From Paractinoplanes ovalisporus (GTDB lineage: Bacteria; Actinomycetota; Actinomycetes; Mycobacteriales; Micromonosporaceae): 64,000 nt of DNA. Below are positions 30,776-39,472 of the stretch, one piece after another. The number at the start of each line of letters is the position of its first letter. The first letter of the stretch is position 1. The stretch is from NCBI RefSeq assembly GCF_016834655.1, contig NZ_JAENHP010000012.1, positions 186,001 through 250,000 on the forward strand. Reading direction: 5' to 3'. A model generated the notes under the pieces. It was not told where the DNA came from and made no database searches. It saw only the letters and a program-made list of their open reading frames with translations. The translations under genes were made by a program, and so were the position numbers.

Positions 30776-31378
30776 ATGATCAAGCGATGGAAAGCCCTGG
30801 CGGCGGTCGCGGTGACCGCCCTGACTCTGACGCCGGCGGTCAGTGCCTCGGCGTCACCCACGGGCGACCGGACGACCGACGTCGTGGCGGCCCGGACGAC
30901 CGACGTGCGGGCGCTGGGAATCAACTGCCCGCCGGGATTCGGCAGCAACGAACACAGGTGGGCCTCGCTCGGCGCTCTGGCCCAGACCACGAGAACCCGG
31001 GTGATCACGGCGAACGGCACGGCCGGCGACCAGGCGTACATCTACGACAAGCTCAGAACCAACGCCAGGACCCAGATGTGGTGCAAGCGCCCCTATATCA
31101 ACGGGTGGTTCCGGCTGGCCAGCCTCAGCGCCTACCTCGATCACGGCGGCCACAGCCTCTGCCTCACCACCGAGGCGACGCGCGGGCGGGCGGTGAAACT
31201 CGCGCCGTGCCGCGACACCAACCAGTGGCAGTTGTGGCGGTCCTCCCCCGAGGGCGCTCTCAAGAGCGTCGCGGGCCTGTGCATGGACGTGGTGAATTAC
31301 GGCACAGCCAACGGCAGCCGGATTCAGACCTACACCTGTCATTACCGGACGAACCAGATCTGGCTGCATATGGAATGA
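30776..31378 (+). CDS. Secreted ricin-type beta-trefoil (lectin-like) protein
   Basis: 200 residues with a Sec signal peptide (MIKRWKALAAVAVTALTLTPAVSASA, cut near residue 27). The C-terminal half is a ricin B-like trefoil fragment: GGHSLCLTT...LAPCRDTNQWQLWR and AGLCMDVVNYG...QTYTCHYRTNQIWL, with paired Cys and two QxW motifs. Only two trefoil lobes are clear; the segment from about 45 to 110 (CPPGFGSNEHRWASLG) is not recognised. Carbohydrate binding outside the cell is likely. The 258-bp upstream gap has a TTGACA (30583-30588) but no convincing -10 at the proper distance. Confidence 0.82.
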   Translation: MIKRWKALAAVAVTALTLTPAVSASASPTGDRTTDVVAARTTDVRALGINCPPGFGSNEHRWASLGALAQTTRTRVITANGTAGDQAYIYDKLRTNARTQMWCKRPYINGWFRLASLSAYLDHGGHSLCLTTEATRGRAVKLAPCRDTNQWQLWRSSPEGALKSVAGLCMDVVNYGTANGSRIQTYTCHYRTNQIWLHME

Positions 31379-31399
31379 GGAACAGCTGAAACAACGGAA

Positions 31400-31429
31400 G
31401 ACCCGAGGGGCCGGCGGCGCCCTCGGGTC
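31400..31429 (+). terminator. Hairpin terminator after lectin-like gene
   Basis: GACCCGAGGG / CCCTCGGGTC, a perfect 10-bp stem with a 10-nt loop, 21 nt past the stop. It may serve both the lectin-like gene and the convergent His-rich gene. Confidence 0.65.
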
Positions 31430-31477
31430 GACTGTTCGGTGGGGAGGGCTGGGGACAGCCCTCCCGGACTACGACAC

Positions 31478-31762
31478 TCAGAGAATGTCGATGCCGATGC
31501 TGTTGCCGTTCAGAATGCCGTTGTTCGAGGTGTAGCTGTAGTAGTCGCCACCGTAGAAGTCGCCACCGTGACGGTGGTGGTGACGACGGTGGTGGTGGAA
31601 GTAGTAGTCGTCATCATCCTCGTCGCACCAGTCGTGCGAGGACGCGGACTGGTTGGTGGCCTGCGAGCCGTGGGAGACGGCGGCCTGGGCGGGACCCGCC
31701 AGGGCGAGGCTCGCGCCGGAGGCCAGCAGAAGACCGGCGAGGTACAGAACCGGACGACGCAT
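31478..31762 (-). CDS. Small secreted His/Asp-rich protein
   Basis: 94 residues. A signal peptide (MRRPVLYLAGLLLASGASLALAGPAQA) is followed by a short exported part of about 67 residues with the striking run DWCDEDDDDYYFHHHRRHHHRHGG, then GG/Tyr-rich sequence and a tail NNGILNGNSIGIDIL. The acidic cluster next to a His cluster would bind divalent metal; the NG/IG tail could self-assemble. I do not recognise a family. AAAGGA at good spacing fixes the ATG at 31762. About 160 nt of AT-richer DNA upstream holds its promoter. Confidence 0.8.
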   Translation of the reverse strand: MRRPVLYLAGLLLASGASLALAGPAQAAVSHGSQATNQSASSHDWCDEDDDDYYFHHHRRHHHRHGGDFYGGDYYSYTSNNGILNGNSIGIDIL

Positions 31763-31923
31763 GATATTTCCTTTCGGACGAAAGTAGGACCTCCGAAAGT
31801 CTGTGCTTCTCGCCCACAAAATGCGTCAGTTTTCCGATAAGTACAACCAAAACGGGCTTAAACTTCTAAACCCGTCCGTAACCGCTGGACAGGCGTTTAG
31901 GGTGGCCTAGGAACGTTGTGTGC

Positions 31924-33162
31924 TCAGAGACGGACGCCGAGCAATGCGTCGACCGTACGGGCCATCAACGCCGGAGCCTGATCGTCCTCGCCCACATTCG
32001 ACAGGGCAGCCTCGGCCCACGCGTCGACCACCGCCAGAGCCGCCGGAGAGTCCAGGTCGTTTCCGAGAGCTTCCCGTACGGCGGCCAGCAGCCCCTCTCC
32101 CGACGGACCAGCCGGAGCCGCGGCGGCCGAACGCCAGCGCGCCAGACGCTCCTGCCCCGCCTTGAGCACGTCGTCGGTCCACTCCCGGTCGCTGCGGTAG
32201 TGCCCGTTGAGCAACCCGAGACGGACAGCCATGGGGTCGACGCCGTCGCCACGCAGCCGGGACACGAAGACCAGGTTGCCCTTGGACTTCGACATCTTCT
32301 CGCCCTCGAGCCCGATCATGCCGGCGTGCACGTAGTGCGACGCGAACGGCGCCTCGCCGGTCAGGGTCTCGGCGTGGGCGGCCGAGCACTCGTGGTGCGG
32401 GTAGAGCAGGTCGTTGCCGCCGCCCTGCACGTCGATCGTGGTGCCGAGCCGGTCGATGGCGATCGTCGTGCACTCGATGTGCCAGCCGGGGCGGCCGGGG
32501 CCGAGGTCGCCGCCGTCCCAGGCCGGCTCGCCCTCGCGGGCGCCGCGCCACAGCAGCGGGTCGAGCGGGTCGCGCTTGCCCTCGCGGTCGGGGTCACCGC
32601 CGCGCTCGGCCGAGAGCACCCGCATCTCGTCGCGGGACAGGTTCGACTCGTAGCCGAATCGGGGCGCCGCCGCGATCGAGTAGTAGACGTCGCCGGTGCC
32701 GTCCTCGAGCGTGTACGCCGCCCCGGCCGCCAGCAACTCCCCAACGTGCCCGACGATGGCCGGGATCGACTCGACCGCGCCCACGTAGTGCGCCGGCGGG
32801 ATGATCCGCAGCGCCTCCATGTCCTCGCGGAACAGGGCGGTCTCGCGCATCGCCAGCACGACCCAGTCCTCACCGTCGCGGGCGGCCCGTTCGAGCAGCG
32901 GGTCGTCGATGTCGGTGACGTTCTGCACGTAGTTGACGGCGTGCCCGGCGTCGCGCCAGAGCCGGTTGACCAGATCGAACGAGATCATCGTGGCGGCGTG
33001 GCCGAGGTGCGTCGCGTCGTACGGCGTGATGCCGCAGACGTACATCGTCGCGGTGGAGCCGGGCGCGGTCGCGGCGATCTCACGGCGGGCCGAGTCGTAG
33101 AGGCGCGGCGCGAGGGCCTCGCCGGGCAGGGTCGGCACATCGTGCCCGGTCCAAGCATCCAT
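31924..33162 (-). CDS. mshC: Cysteine:GlcN-Ins ligase MshC (mycothiol synthesis)
   Basis: Joins cysteine to GlcN-inositol with ATP, the third committed step of mycothiol synthesis. The 412 residues match the family length. The class I synthetase signature HLGH (52-55) and KMSKS (KMSKSKGN) loops are intact. Cys43 (VCGITPYD), the ECTTIA Cys and HHECSAAH supply the zinc/cysteine site. WHIEC separates MshC from cysteinyl-tRNA synthetase. ATG 33162 is chosen; TAGGCT lies 7 nt upstream, so it is probably leaderless. It follows the SCO1664-like/DUF3090/phosphatase/LLM genes, an arrangement conserved in actinobacteria. Confidence 0.96.
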   Translation of the reverse strand: MDAWTGHDVPTLPGEALAPRLYDSARREIAATAPGSTATMYVCGITPYDATHLGHAATMISFDLVNRLWRDAGHAVNYVQNVTDIDDPLLERAARDGEDWVVLAMRETALFREDMEALRIIPPAHYVGAVESIPAIVGHVGELLAAGAAYTLEDGTGDVYYSIAAAPRFGYESNLSRDEMRVLSAERGGDPDREGKRDPLDPLLWRGAREGEPAWDGGDLGPGRPGWHIECTTIAIDRLGTTIDVQGGGNDLLYPHHECSAAHAETLTGEAPFASHYVHAGMIGLEGEKMSKSKGNLVFVSRLRGDGVDPMAVRLGLLNGHYRSDREWTDDVLKAGQERLARWRSAAAAPAGPSGEGLLAAVREALGNDLDSPAALAVVDAWAEAALSNVGEDDQAPALMARTVDALLGVRL

Positions 33163-33215
33163 GGTCAGGAGCCTATCCAGCACCTGGGGCAGAAACCTGG
33201 GGGGCGTGGGCAAAA

Positions 33216-34031
33216 CTACACAGGCGGCCAGGGTATGGCGGGCCAGTCCTGCGGCGGGTCGGGGAAGCGCCCGCGCCGCAGCAGCCGCCTGGCCCGCAGC
33301 CGCACGTGCTGCACCTCGGTCAGCGTCAGGTGGTCTTCCAGCTCGGCGCCGAGGTCGCCGTCGAGGAGCCCGCCGAGCCGGGTCAGCACCTCGGTGGCCT
33401 CGGGGATCAGCGGCTTGCCGGTCCAGCCCCACAGGACCGTACGCAGCTTGTTCTCCACGTGGAAGCTGACGCCGTGGTCGACCCCGTGAACCGAGCCGGT
33501 CGCCGGGTAGAGCACGTGGCCGCCCTTGCGGTCGGCGTTGTTGATCACCGCGTCGAACACGGCCAGGCGGGCGAGCCGGGTGTCGTCGGCGTGGGCCAGG
33601 GCGTACGCGTCGCCGTCCTCGTCGCGGGCGTTGGCGACCGGGAGCCAGCCCTCGGGCACGTCCCACGCCGGGACGAAGCCGATCAGCGACTCGGCCGTGT
33701 CGGGTTCGTCGATCCACAACTGCAGGGCGCCCGAGCCGAGCGGGCCCTCGCGCAGGATCGTGGGGGGAACCAGGTCCCACCCCGTGGCGCGGGACACCAG
33801 GTAGGCCGAGACCTCACGGCCGGCCAGGGTGCCGTCGGGGAAGTCCCACAGCGGTCGCTCGCCCTGCACGGGCTTGTAGACGCAGCGGCGGGTGAGCCCG
33901 TCGAGCGTGATCTCGGCCCGCAGCGTCGTGTTGGACGCGTCGACCAGCCGGCCCTCGATCTCGAGCCGGCCGCGGGCCAGCAGTTCGAGGGCGTCGGCCT
34001 CGGCCAGCGCCGCGGCGGGCTCGGTGGTCAC
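33216..34031 (-). CDS. SCO1664-family protein (kinase-like fold)
   Basis: 271 residues of the actinobacterial SCO1664 family (mycobacterial relative Rv2133c by position). Its stretch RCVYKPVQGERPLWDFPDGTLAGREVSAYLVS and later FDAVINNADRKGGHVL resemble the ATP-binding Lys and the catalytic N/D loop of PI3/4-kinase-like enzymes; the reaction is unproven. The GTG at 34031 overlaps the DUF3090 stop (GTGA), so the two proteins are co-translated. It lies 53 nt upstream of mshC. Confidence 0.88.
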   Translation of the reverse strand: MTTEPAAALAEADALELLARGRLEIEGRLVDASNTTLRAEITLDGLTRRCVYKPVQGERPLWDFPDGTLAGREVSAYLVSRATGWDLVPPTILREGPLGSGALQLWIDEPDTAESLIGFVPAWDVPEGWLPVANARDEDGDAYALAHADDTRLARLAVFDAVINNADRKGGHVLYPATGSVHGVDHGVSFHVENKLRTVLWGWTGKPLIPEATEVLTRLGGLLDGDLGAELEDHLTLTEVQHVRLRARRLLRRGRFPDPPQDWPAIPWPPV

Positions 34032-34627
34032 CGGTGGTAGCCGTTGTGCCGGGGGCAGAGGTGACCGGCCGGGTCGAGCGGCTGGCCGCAGAGCGGGCAC
34101 GGGGGCCGGCCGGCGGCGACCACCCGGCGGGCGCGGTCGATGAACGCGCGGGTCGCCTCGGGGGTCAGCCGCACCCGGAGCCGGTCGAGGTCGTCGTCGG
34201 GCTCGTCGTCCTCGTCGTCGTCGTCCTCGACGGTGGGGACGTCGTCGTCATCGTCGCCGAGCTCGATCTCGACCTCGGCCTCACCGGCCTCGATCGCCTC
34301 GATGACCACGGTGCTCGTGTCGACGTCGAAGGCCAGGCCGAGCGTGCCGACCCGGAACTCCTCGTCGACCGGGGTGTCGAGCGGCTCGTTGTCGTGGGTG
34401 GCCAGCACGGGCGCGTCGGGCAGCGAGACACCGAAGCGCTTGTTGGCCTCGACCAGCAACTCCTCGAGCTTCTCGGCGAGGAGCGACACCTGGACCTTCT
34501 CCAGCGCGACGCTGACCACCCGGCCGCCGCCGCGGGCCTGCAGGAAGAACGTCCGGTCGCCCGGCTCGCCCACCGTCCCGGCGACGAACCGCTCCGGCGG
34601 CTCGAACGAGTGCACCTGGTGGGTCAT
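34028..34627 (-). CDS. DUF3090-family protein with zinc ribbon
   Basis: 199 residues: a beta-rich N-terminal domain (FEPPERFVAGTVGEPGDRTFFLQAR), an unusually long acidic run (about 125-150, mostly Asp/Glu), and a C-terminal zinc ribbon CPLCGQPLDPAGHLCPRH. Function is unknown, but the gene is always near the SCO1664-type kinase-like gene, to which it is coupled by a 4-bp overlap. ATG 34627 has TAGGGT 7 nt upstream, so it is probably leaderless. Confidence 0.88.
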   Translation of the reverse strand: MTHQVHSFEPPERFVAGTVGEPGDRTFFLQARGGGRVVSVALEKVQVSLLAEKLEELLVEANKRFGVSLPDAPVLATHDNEPLDTPVDEEFRVGTLGLAFDVDTSTVVIEAIEAGEAEVEIELGDDDDDVPTVEDDDDEDDEPDDDLDRLRVRLTPEATRAFIDRARRVVAAGRPPCPLCGQPLDPAGHLCPRHNGYHR

Positions 34628-34737
34628 ACCGACAACCCTATCCACGACGGCACCGCCCCGCGCATCCCGATCGGTCCGGGTTCGCCGAGGGCGCAACGCA
34701 CACCAACCTGGGGTAACACACTCGTCACAGAGTGCAG

Positions 34738-35421
34738 TCAGACCCCTCCGCCGGCTCCCCCGCCGACGGCCGCGTCGGAGCGGGCGCCGTCCTGCGACGG
34801 CGGCGGGATCAGCGACGCCAGGTCGGACGTGTCATTGAGCCGTACGAGGAAAGGCCTGGTCGGCGTGTAGCGGATGACGCTGATCGAGGCCGGGTCGGCC
34901 ACGATGCGCTGGAACTGGTCGAGGTGCAGTCCCATGGCATCGGCGACGATGGCCTTGATCACATCGCCGTGGCTGCAGGCCAGCCACAGCGCGTCGGGGC
35001 CGTGCGACTCGGTGATCTTCGCGTCCCAGCGGCGGACCGCCGCGACCGCCCGCGCCGACATGTCGGCCATCGCCTCGCCGTTGGGGAACACGGCGGCGCT
35101 CGGGTGCTGCTGCACGACCGACCACAGCGGCTCCTTGGCCAGTTCCTTGAGCGGGCGGCCCTCCCAGTCGCCGTATCCGCACTCGGTCAGCCCCTCGTCG
35201 ACCACCGGCTCGGCCCCGGGCAGGGCCAGGCCGACCGTCGTGCGGCAGCGGATCAGCGGGCTGGTGACCACGGCGGCCAGCGGCAACGGGCGCAACCGGT
35301 CACCGGCCCGCTCGGCCTGGGCGCGGCCGGTGTCGTCGAGCTCCACGGGACGGCGGCCGGCCAGTTCGCCGGTGGCGTTGGCCGTCGTACGCCCGTGCCG
35401 GAGCAGAAGAACGGTGGCCAC
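34738..35421 (-). CDS. Histidine phosphatase (MSMEG_4193-type)
   Basis: 227 residues of the histidine phosphatase superfamily: catalytic LLRHGRT near the N-terminus, VVTSPLIRCRTT, the acid in LTECGYGDWEG, and the second His in LACSHGDVIKAI. The C-terminal 35 residues are Gly/Ala-rich and disordered. The substrate is unknown. Its GTG overlaps the stop of the LLM oxidoreductase gene (TAGTG). It is part of the conserved mshC neighbourhood. Confidence 0.92.
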   Translation of the reverse strand: MATVLLLRHGRTTANATGELAGRRPVELDDTGRAQAERAGDRLRPLPLAAVVTSPLIRCRTTVGLALPGAEPVVDEGLTECGYGDWEGRPLKELAKEPLWSVVQQHPSAAVFPNGEAMADMSARAVAAVRRWDAKITESHGPDALWLACSHGDVIKAIVADAMGLHLDQFQRIVADPASISVIRYTPTRPFLVRLNDTSDLASLIPPPSQDGARSDAAVGGGAGGGV

Positions 35422-36473
35422 TACTCGGCCACGCCGGACTCTTCGTACGCCTCGGCGACGATCCGCAGGGTGTCGATGCCGCTCTTGAGGTCGCCGACAT
35501 AGGGGCTGATCGACAGCGTGCCGACGCCGGCCGCCGCGTACTGCCGGATCCGCTCGGTGATCTGGATCTTGTTGCCCAGGATCGACGTGCGCTCGATGAA
35601 CTCCTGCGGCACGGCCTCGGCCGCCTCCGCCTTCTGGCCGCTCAGATAGAGGTCCTGCACCTTGGCCGCGGCGTCGGCGTAGCCCATGCGCACGGCGAGC
35701 TGGTTGTAGAAGTTCTGCTCGCGGCTGCCCATGCCACCGACGTAGAGCGACGCGTAGGGCCGGATGACGTCGGCGCACCAGGCCACGTTGTCGCCCACCA
35801 CCACGGGCACGCTGGGCGCGACGTCGAAGCCGGTCAGGCCCAGGCCCTTCTTGGCCCGGCCCCGCTCGATGTGCTGCAGGTACTCGCCGGCCGCGTCGGG
35901 CGCGAAGAAGATGGCCAGCCAGCCGTCGGCGATCTCGCCCGCGAGCTCCAGGTTCTTCGGGCCGACGGCGGCCAGATAGATCGGCACGGCCTCGCGCGGC
36001 GGGTGGAAGCCGAGCCGCAACGCCTTGCCGGGGCCGTCGGGCAACGGCAGCGTGTAGTGCTCGCCCTGGAAAGAGACGGGCTGCCGGGCGATCGCCATCT
36101 TCACGATCTCGACGTACTCCCGCGTGCGGGAAAGGGGTTTGCCGAACCGGACCCCGTGCCACCCCTCGGAGACCTGGGGACCCGACACGCCCAGGCCCAG
36201 GCGGAACCGGCCGCCGGACAGGGTGTCGATCGTCGCCGCGGTCATGGCCGTCATGGCCGGGGTGCGCGCCGGGATCTGCATCACCGCGGCGCCGAGGTCG
36301 ATCTGCTGGGTCTGCCCGGCGATCCAGGACAGCATGCTGACCGTGTCGGACCCGTAGGCCTCGGCCGCCCACACCACCGAATAACCGAGGCGGTCCGCCT
36401 CCTGCGCCATGGCGAGGTGGTCCGCGGGCGTGGTCCACGCCGCCTGATAGCCGAGGTTGAGTCCGAGCCGCAC
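35421..36473 (-). CDS. LLM-class F420-dependent oxidoreductase
   Basis: 350 residues with the luciferase-like TIM barrel: MRLGLNLGYQAAW, WAAEAYGSDTVSML, GAAVMQIPARTPAMTAMTAATIDTLSGGRFRLGLGVSGPQVSEGWHG. These are the hallmarks of the F420-binding, not FMN-binding, branch. GGGAGG lies 7 nt before the GTG. It heads the unit LLM - phosphatase, and is about 6 kb from ancestral partners of mycothiol synthesis, suggesting a redox or detoxification task; its substrate is unknown. Confidence 0.92.
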   Translation of the reverse strand: MRLGLNLGYQAAWTTPADHLAMAQEADRLGYSVVWAAEAYGSDTVSMLSWIAGQTQQIDLGAAVMQIPARTPAMTAMTAATIDTLSGGRFRLGLGVSGPQVSEGWHGVRFGKPLSRTREYVEIVKMAIARQPVSFQGEHYTLPLPDGPGKALRLGFHPPREAVPIYLAAVGPKNLELAGEIADGWLAIFFAPDAAGEYLQHIERGRAKKGLGLTGFDVAPSVPVVVGDNVAWCADVIRPYASLYVGGMGSREQNFYNQLAVRMGYADAAAKVQDLYLSGQKAEAAEAVPQEFIERTSILGNKIQITERIRQYAAAGVGTLSISPYVGDLKSGIDTLRIVAEAYEESGVAE

Positions 36474-36605
36474 GATCTTCCTCCCAAGACACCGTCGTCC
36501 CCCGAAGCCTACTGACCCGTGGAGATCACATTCGGTCCGGTAACCGACGGCTCGCCCGGCCCTTGGAGGATTTCGCTCTTGACATTCTCTGAATAAGGTT
36601 CACTC

Positions 36606-37601
36606 ATGCTGCAACGACCGCTCGGCCGTAGCGGGCTGGCGATCTCCCGGCTCGCTCTCGGCACCATGACCTGGGGCCGCGACACCGACCCGGACGACGC
36701 GGCCGCGCAGCTCAAGCTCTTCCTCGAGGCCGGCGGCACGCTGCTCGACACGGCCGACGTCTATGGCGACGGCGACGCCGAGGCCGTGATCGGCTCGCTG
36801 ATCGACCATCTCGTGCCCCGCGACGAAGTGGTGATCGCCACCAAGGCCGGCCTCACCCCGCACGGCTACCGCCGCCGCGACGGCTCCCGCGGCAACCTGC
36901 TGCGCTCGCTCGACGCGTCGCTGCGCCGCCTCGGCACCGACTACGTCGACCTGTGGCAGGTGCACGGCAACGACCCGATGACCCCGCTCGAAGAAACCCT
37001 GGCCGCCCTCGACCACGCCGTGAACAGCGGCCGGGTGCGCTACGTGGGTGTCTCGAACTTCGCGGCCTGGCAGACCGCCCGCGCCGCGACCTGGCAGTCG
37101 GCCTACCCGGGACGGGCGCCGATCGTGGCCGCCCAGATGGAATACTCCCTGCTCGAACGCGGCATCGAACGGGAGCTGCTGCCCGCCTCGCAGGCCCTCG
37201 GCTTCGGCGTGCTGGCCTGGTCGCCGCTGGGCCGGGGCGTGCTGACCGGCAAATACCGCAACGGGCGCCCGCTCGACTCGCGCGCCGCCACCGAACACCT
37301 GGCCCCGTTCGTGCAGACCTATCTCGAGCCGCGCAGCTCCAGCATCGTGCAGGCGGTCGTCACCGCGGCCTCGGGGCTGGGCGTCTCCCCCATCGAGGTC
37401 GCGCTGGCCTGGATCCGCGACCGGCCCGGGGTGGCCGCGCCCATCCTCGGCGCGCGCACGGCCGGGCAGTTGCAGGGCGCGCTGCTCAGCGAGGAACTGA
37501 CCCTGCCGGCCGAGATCGCCGGTGCGCTCGACGACGTGTCCTCGATCGACGTCGGCTACCCGGAACGCGAAGGCGTCGGCTATCCGGACGGCGAGGGCTG
37601 A
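36606..37601 (+). CDS. Aldo/keto reductase
   Basis: 331-residue NADPH-dependent reductase of the AKR fold. The catalytic tetrad Asp48, Tyr53, Lys80 and His120 is complete, and the cofactor region ILGARTAGQL is present. The C-terminus (ERE/GVGYPDGEG) is a short repeat. TAAGGT (36594-36599) lies 6 nt before the ATG. The stop is directly followed by the GTG of the sensor kinase gene, so the reductase and the two-component system share an operon, an uncommon link. Confidence 0.93.
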   Translation: MLQRPLGRSGLAISRLALGTMTWGRDTDPDDAAAQLKLFLEAGGTLLDTADVYGDGDAEAVIGSLIDHLVPRDEVVIATKAGLTPHGYRRRDGSRGNLLRSLDASLRRLGTDYVDLWQVHGNDPMTPLEETLAALDHAVNSGRVRYVGVSNFAAWQTARAATWQSAYPGRAPIVAAQMEYSLLERGIERELLPASQALGFGVLAWSPLGRGVLTGKYRNGRPLDSRAATEHLAPFVQTYLEPRSSSIVQAVVTAASGLGVSPIEVALAWIRDRPGVAAPILGARTAGQLQGALLSEELTLPAEIAGALDDVSSIDVGYPEREGVGYPDGEG

Positions 37602-38771
37602 GTGTTTCGCCCGCTGCTGCGCGCGATCACCTACCGCCGCGGGGTCTTCCTTCTGCTGGGCGCGGTCATTCTTCTCCCGTACGCGATGACGGCCGGCCTG
37701 CTGGCCCAGATGCTCACGATGCCGGACAGCAACCTGGCGGGCGTGCTCGCCACGGCCGCCGTCGCGTTCGCGATCGCCGTGGTTCCGCCGTTCCTGGGCG
37801 GCACCCGCGAACTGGAGATCACCGCCGCCCGGGCGCTGCTCGGTGTGCGGCTGCCCGACCACGACCGCGGCCGCCCGATGGCCCTCGAGACCCGGCTGCG
37901 CTCGGCCGTCTGGTTCGGCCTGCACCTCGTCAGCGGCGCGGTGGTCGCCACCCTCGTGCTGATCGCGGTGCCACTGGCGCTGCTCGCCTTCACCGAACGC
38001 CTCGGCCTCACCGACGGCGCGCTGACCGGCAGCGACCTGGGCCCGGTCGGCGCCGAGGACCGGTGGGCCTGGACCGGGGTCGGGGTGGCGCTGCTCATCG
38101 GCACGGTCTACGCCACCGCCGGCCTGGGTTCGCTCGCCGCCACGATGGCCCCGGTGCTGCTCGGCCCGTCGGCCGCCGAGCGGGTCGCCGCGCTGGAGGC
38201 GCAGGAGCGGACCCTGGCCGAGCGCAACCGCCTCGCCCGGGAACTGCACGACTCGGTCGGTCACGCCCTCACCGCGGTCACCCTGCAGGCGGGCGCGGCC
38301 CGCACGGTCTTCGACAGCGATCCCGACTTCGCCCGGCGGGCCCTCGGAACGATCGAAGACCTCGGCCGTACGGCGTTGGAGGAGCTGGACGCCGTGCTCG
38401 GGTTGCTGCGCGACGCCGACGGACCGGCGCTGGCCGACGTCGGCCGGCTGCTCACCGGCGACGTCGACGCCCGGATCGACGACGTGGAGGTGCCGGGGCA
38501 CATCTCCCGCGAGGCGTTCCGGATCGTGCAGGAGGGCCTGACGAACGCGGCCAAGCACGGGACGGGACGGGTCACGCTGCGGATCGCGGCCCCGGGCGCG
38601 TTGGTCATCGAGATCACCAACGCGGTCGGGCCGACCCGGGCCACGAGCGGGGGCCGGGGCCTGGCCGGCATGCGGGAACGCGTACGGCTGCTCGGCGGGT
38701 CCTTGACGGCCGGGGAGGAGGACGGGACGTGGCGGGTGGTCGCCCGCCTGCCGAGGGAGGGCAACGAGTGA
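37602..38771 (+). CDS. NarL-type sensor histidine kinase
   Basis: 389 residues. Four to five membrane helices (about 15-165) with little extracellular sequence form the sensor, followed by a HisKA_3 dimerisation helix (NRLARELHDSVGHALTAVTLQ, phospho-His in ELHDS) and an HATPase with N-box EGLTNAAKHG and G-box GGRGLAGM. Such intramembrane-sensing kinases respond to envelope stress in related organisms. The GTG directly follows the reductase stop, and the kinase stop overlaps the response-regulator GTG (GTGA). Confidence 0.93.
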   Translation: MFRPLLRAITYRRGVFLLLGAVILLPYAMTAGLLAQMLTMPDSNLAGVLATAAVAFAIAVVPPFLGGTRELEITAARALLGVRLPDHDRGRPMALETRLRSAVWFGLHLVSGAVVATLVLIAVPLALLAFTERLGLTDGALTGSDLGPVGAEDRWAWTGVGVALLIGTVYATAGLGSLAATMAPVLLGPSAAERVAALEAQERTLAERNRLARELHDSVGHALTAVTLQAGAARTVFDSDPDFARRALGTIEDLGRTALEELDAVLGLLRDADGPALADVGRLLTGDVDARIDDVEVPGHISREAFRIVQEGLTNAAKHGTGRVTLRIAAPGALVIEITNAVGPTRATSGGRGLAGMRERVRLLGGSLTAGEEDGTWRVVARLPREGNE

Positions 38772-39409
38772 TCACGGTGCTGATCGTGGACGACGACGAC
38801 CTGATCCGGGCCGGGCTGAGCGCCGTCCTGGGCGCGGCCGACGGCATCACGGTGATCGGTGAGGCGACCGATGGTGATCAGGCCGTCCCGCAGGCCGCGG
38901 CGCTGCACCCGGACGTCGTGCTGATGGACGTGCGGATGCCCCGGATCGACGGCATCCAGGCCACCCGCCTGCTGCTCGAGCGTCTCGACGATCCGCCCCG
39001 GGTGCTCGTTCTGACCACCTTCGAGAACGACGAGTACGTGTACGAGGCCCTGGCCGCCGGAGCGAGCGGATTCCTGCTCAAGCGGGCCCGACCGGAACGG
39101 ATCGCCGAAGCGGTGCGCCTGGTGGCCCGCGGCGACTCGCTGCTGTTCCCTGAGGCCGTCCGCCGTCTGGCCGCCACCCACCAGCGTCCCGCGGCCGGTC
39201 GCCTGCCCGGGGCGCCGCTGACCGAGCGCGAGGCCGAGGTGCTGGCGCTGATGGCCGAGGGCCTGTCCAACGCCGAGATCGCCGGGCGGCTCGTGCTCGG
39301 CGTCGAGACGATCAAGTCGCACGTCGGGAACGTGCTGGCCAAACTCGGCGTCCGCGACCGTACGCAGGCGGTCGTCACCGCGTACCGCTCCGGGTTCATC
39401 TCCCCCTAG
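38768..39409 (+). CDS. NarL-type response regulator
   Basis: 213 residues with receiver (Asp8-Asp9 acidic pair, phosphoacceptor Asp54 in VVLMDVRMP, Lys in FLLKR) and LuxR HTH (TEREAEVLALMAEGLSNAEIA, ETIKSHVGNVLAKLGVRDRTQAV). It is complete, unlike the orphan regulator at 10.5 kb. Translation is coupled to the kinase by a 4-bp overlap. A TCCCCCT-AG-AGGGGGA dyad spans its stop codon and may be its own operator for the next gene. Confidence 0.95.
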   Translation: MITVLIVDDDDLIRAGLSAVLGAADGITVIGEATDGDQAVPQAAALHPDVVLMDVRMPRIDGIQATRLLLERLDDPPRVLVLTTFENDEYVYEALAAGASGFLLKRARPERIAEAVRLVARGDSLLFPEAVRRLAATHQRPAAGRLPGAPLTEREAEVLALMAEGLSNAEIAGRLVLGVETIKSHVGNVLAKLGVRDRTQAVVTAYRSGFISP

Positions 39410-39416
39410 AGGGGGA
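39401..39416. promoter_or_regulatory. TCCCCCT-AG-AGGGGGA dyad across the regulator stop
   Basis: A perfect 7-bp inverted repeat includes the TAG stop. A related TTCCCTCT word follows at 39421-39428. It lies 57 nt upstream of the membrane-protein gene, so it could be an operator for the encoded response regulator or a short hairpin. Confidence 0.45.
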
Positions 39417-39472
39417 GCTCGTTCCCTCTCGTCCGGGATCTGCCCACGGGCGGTTGTTGCGACCGTCGGTGC

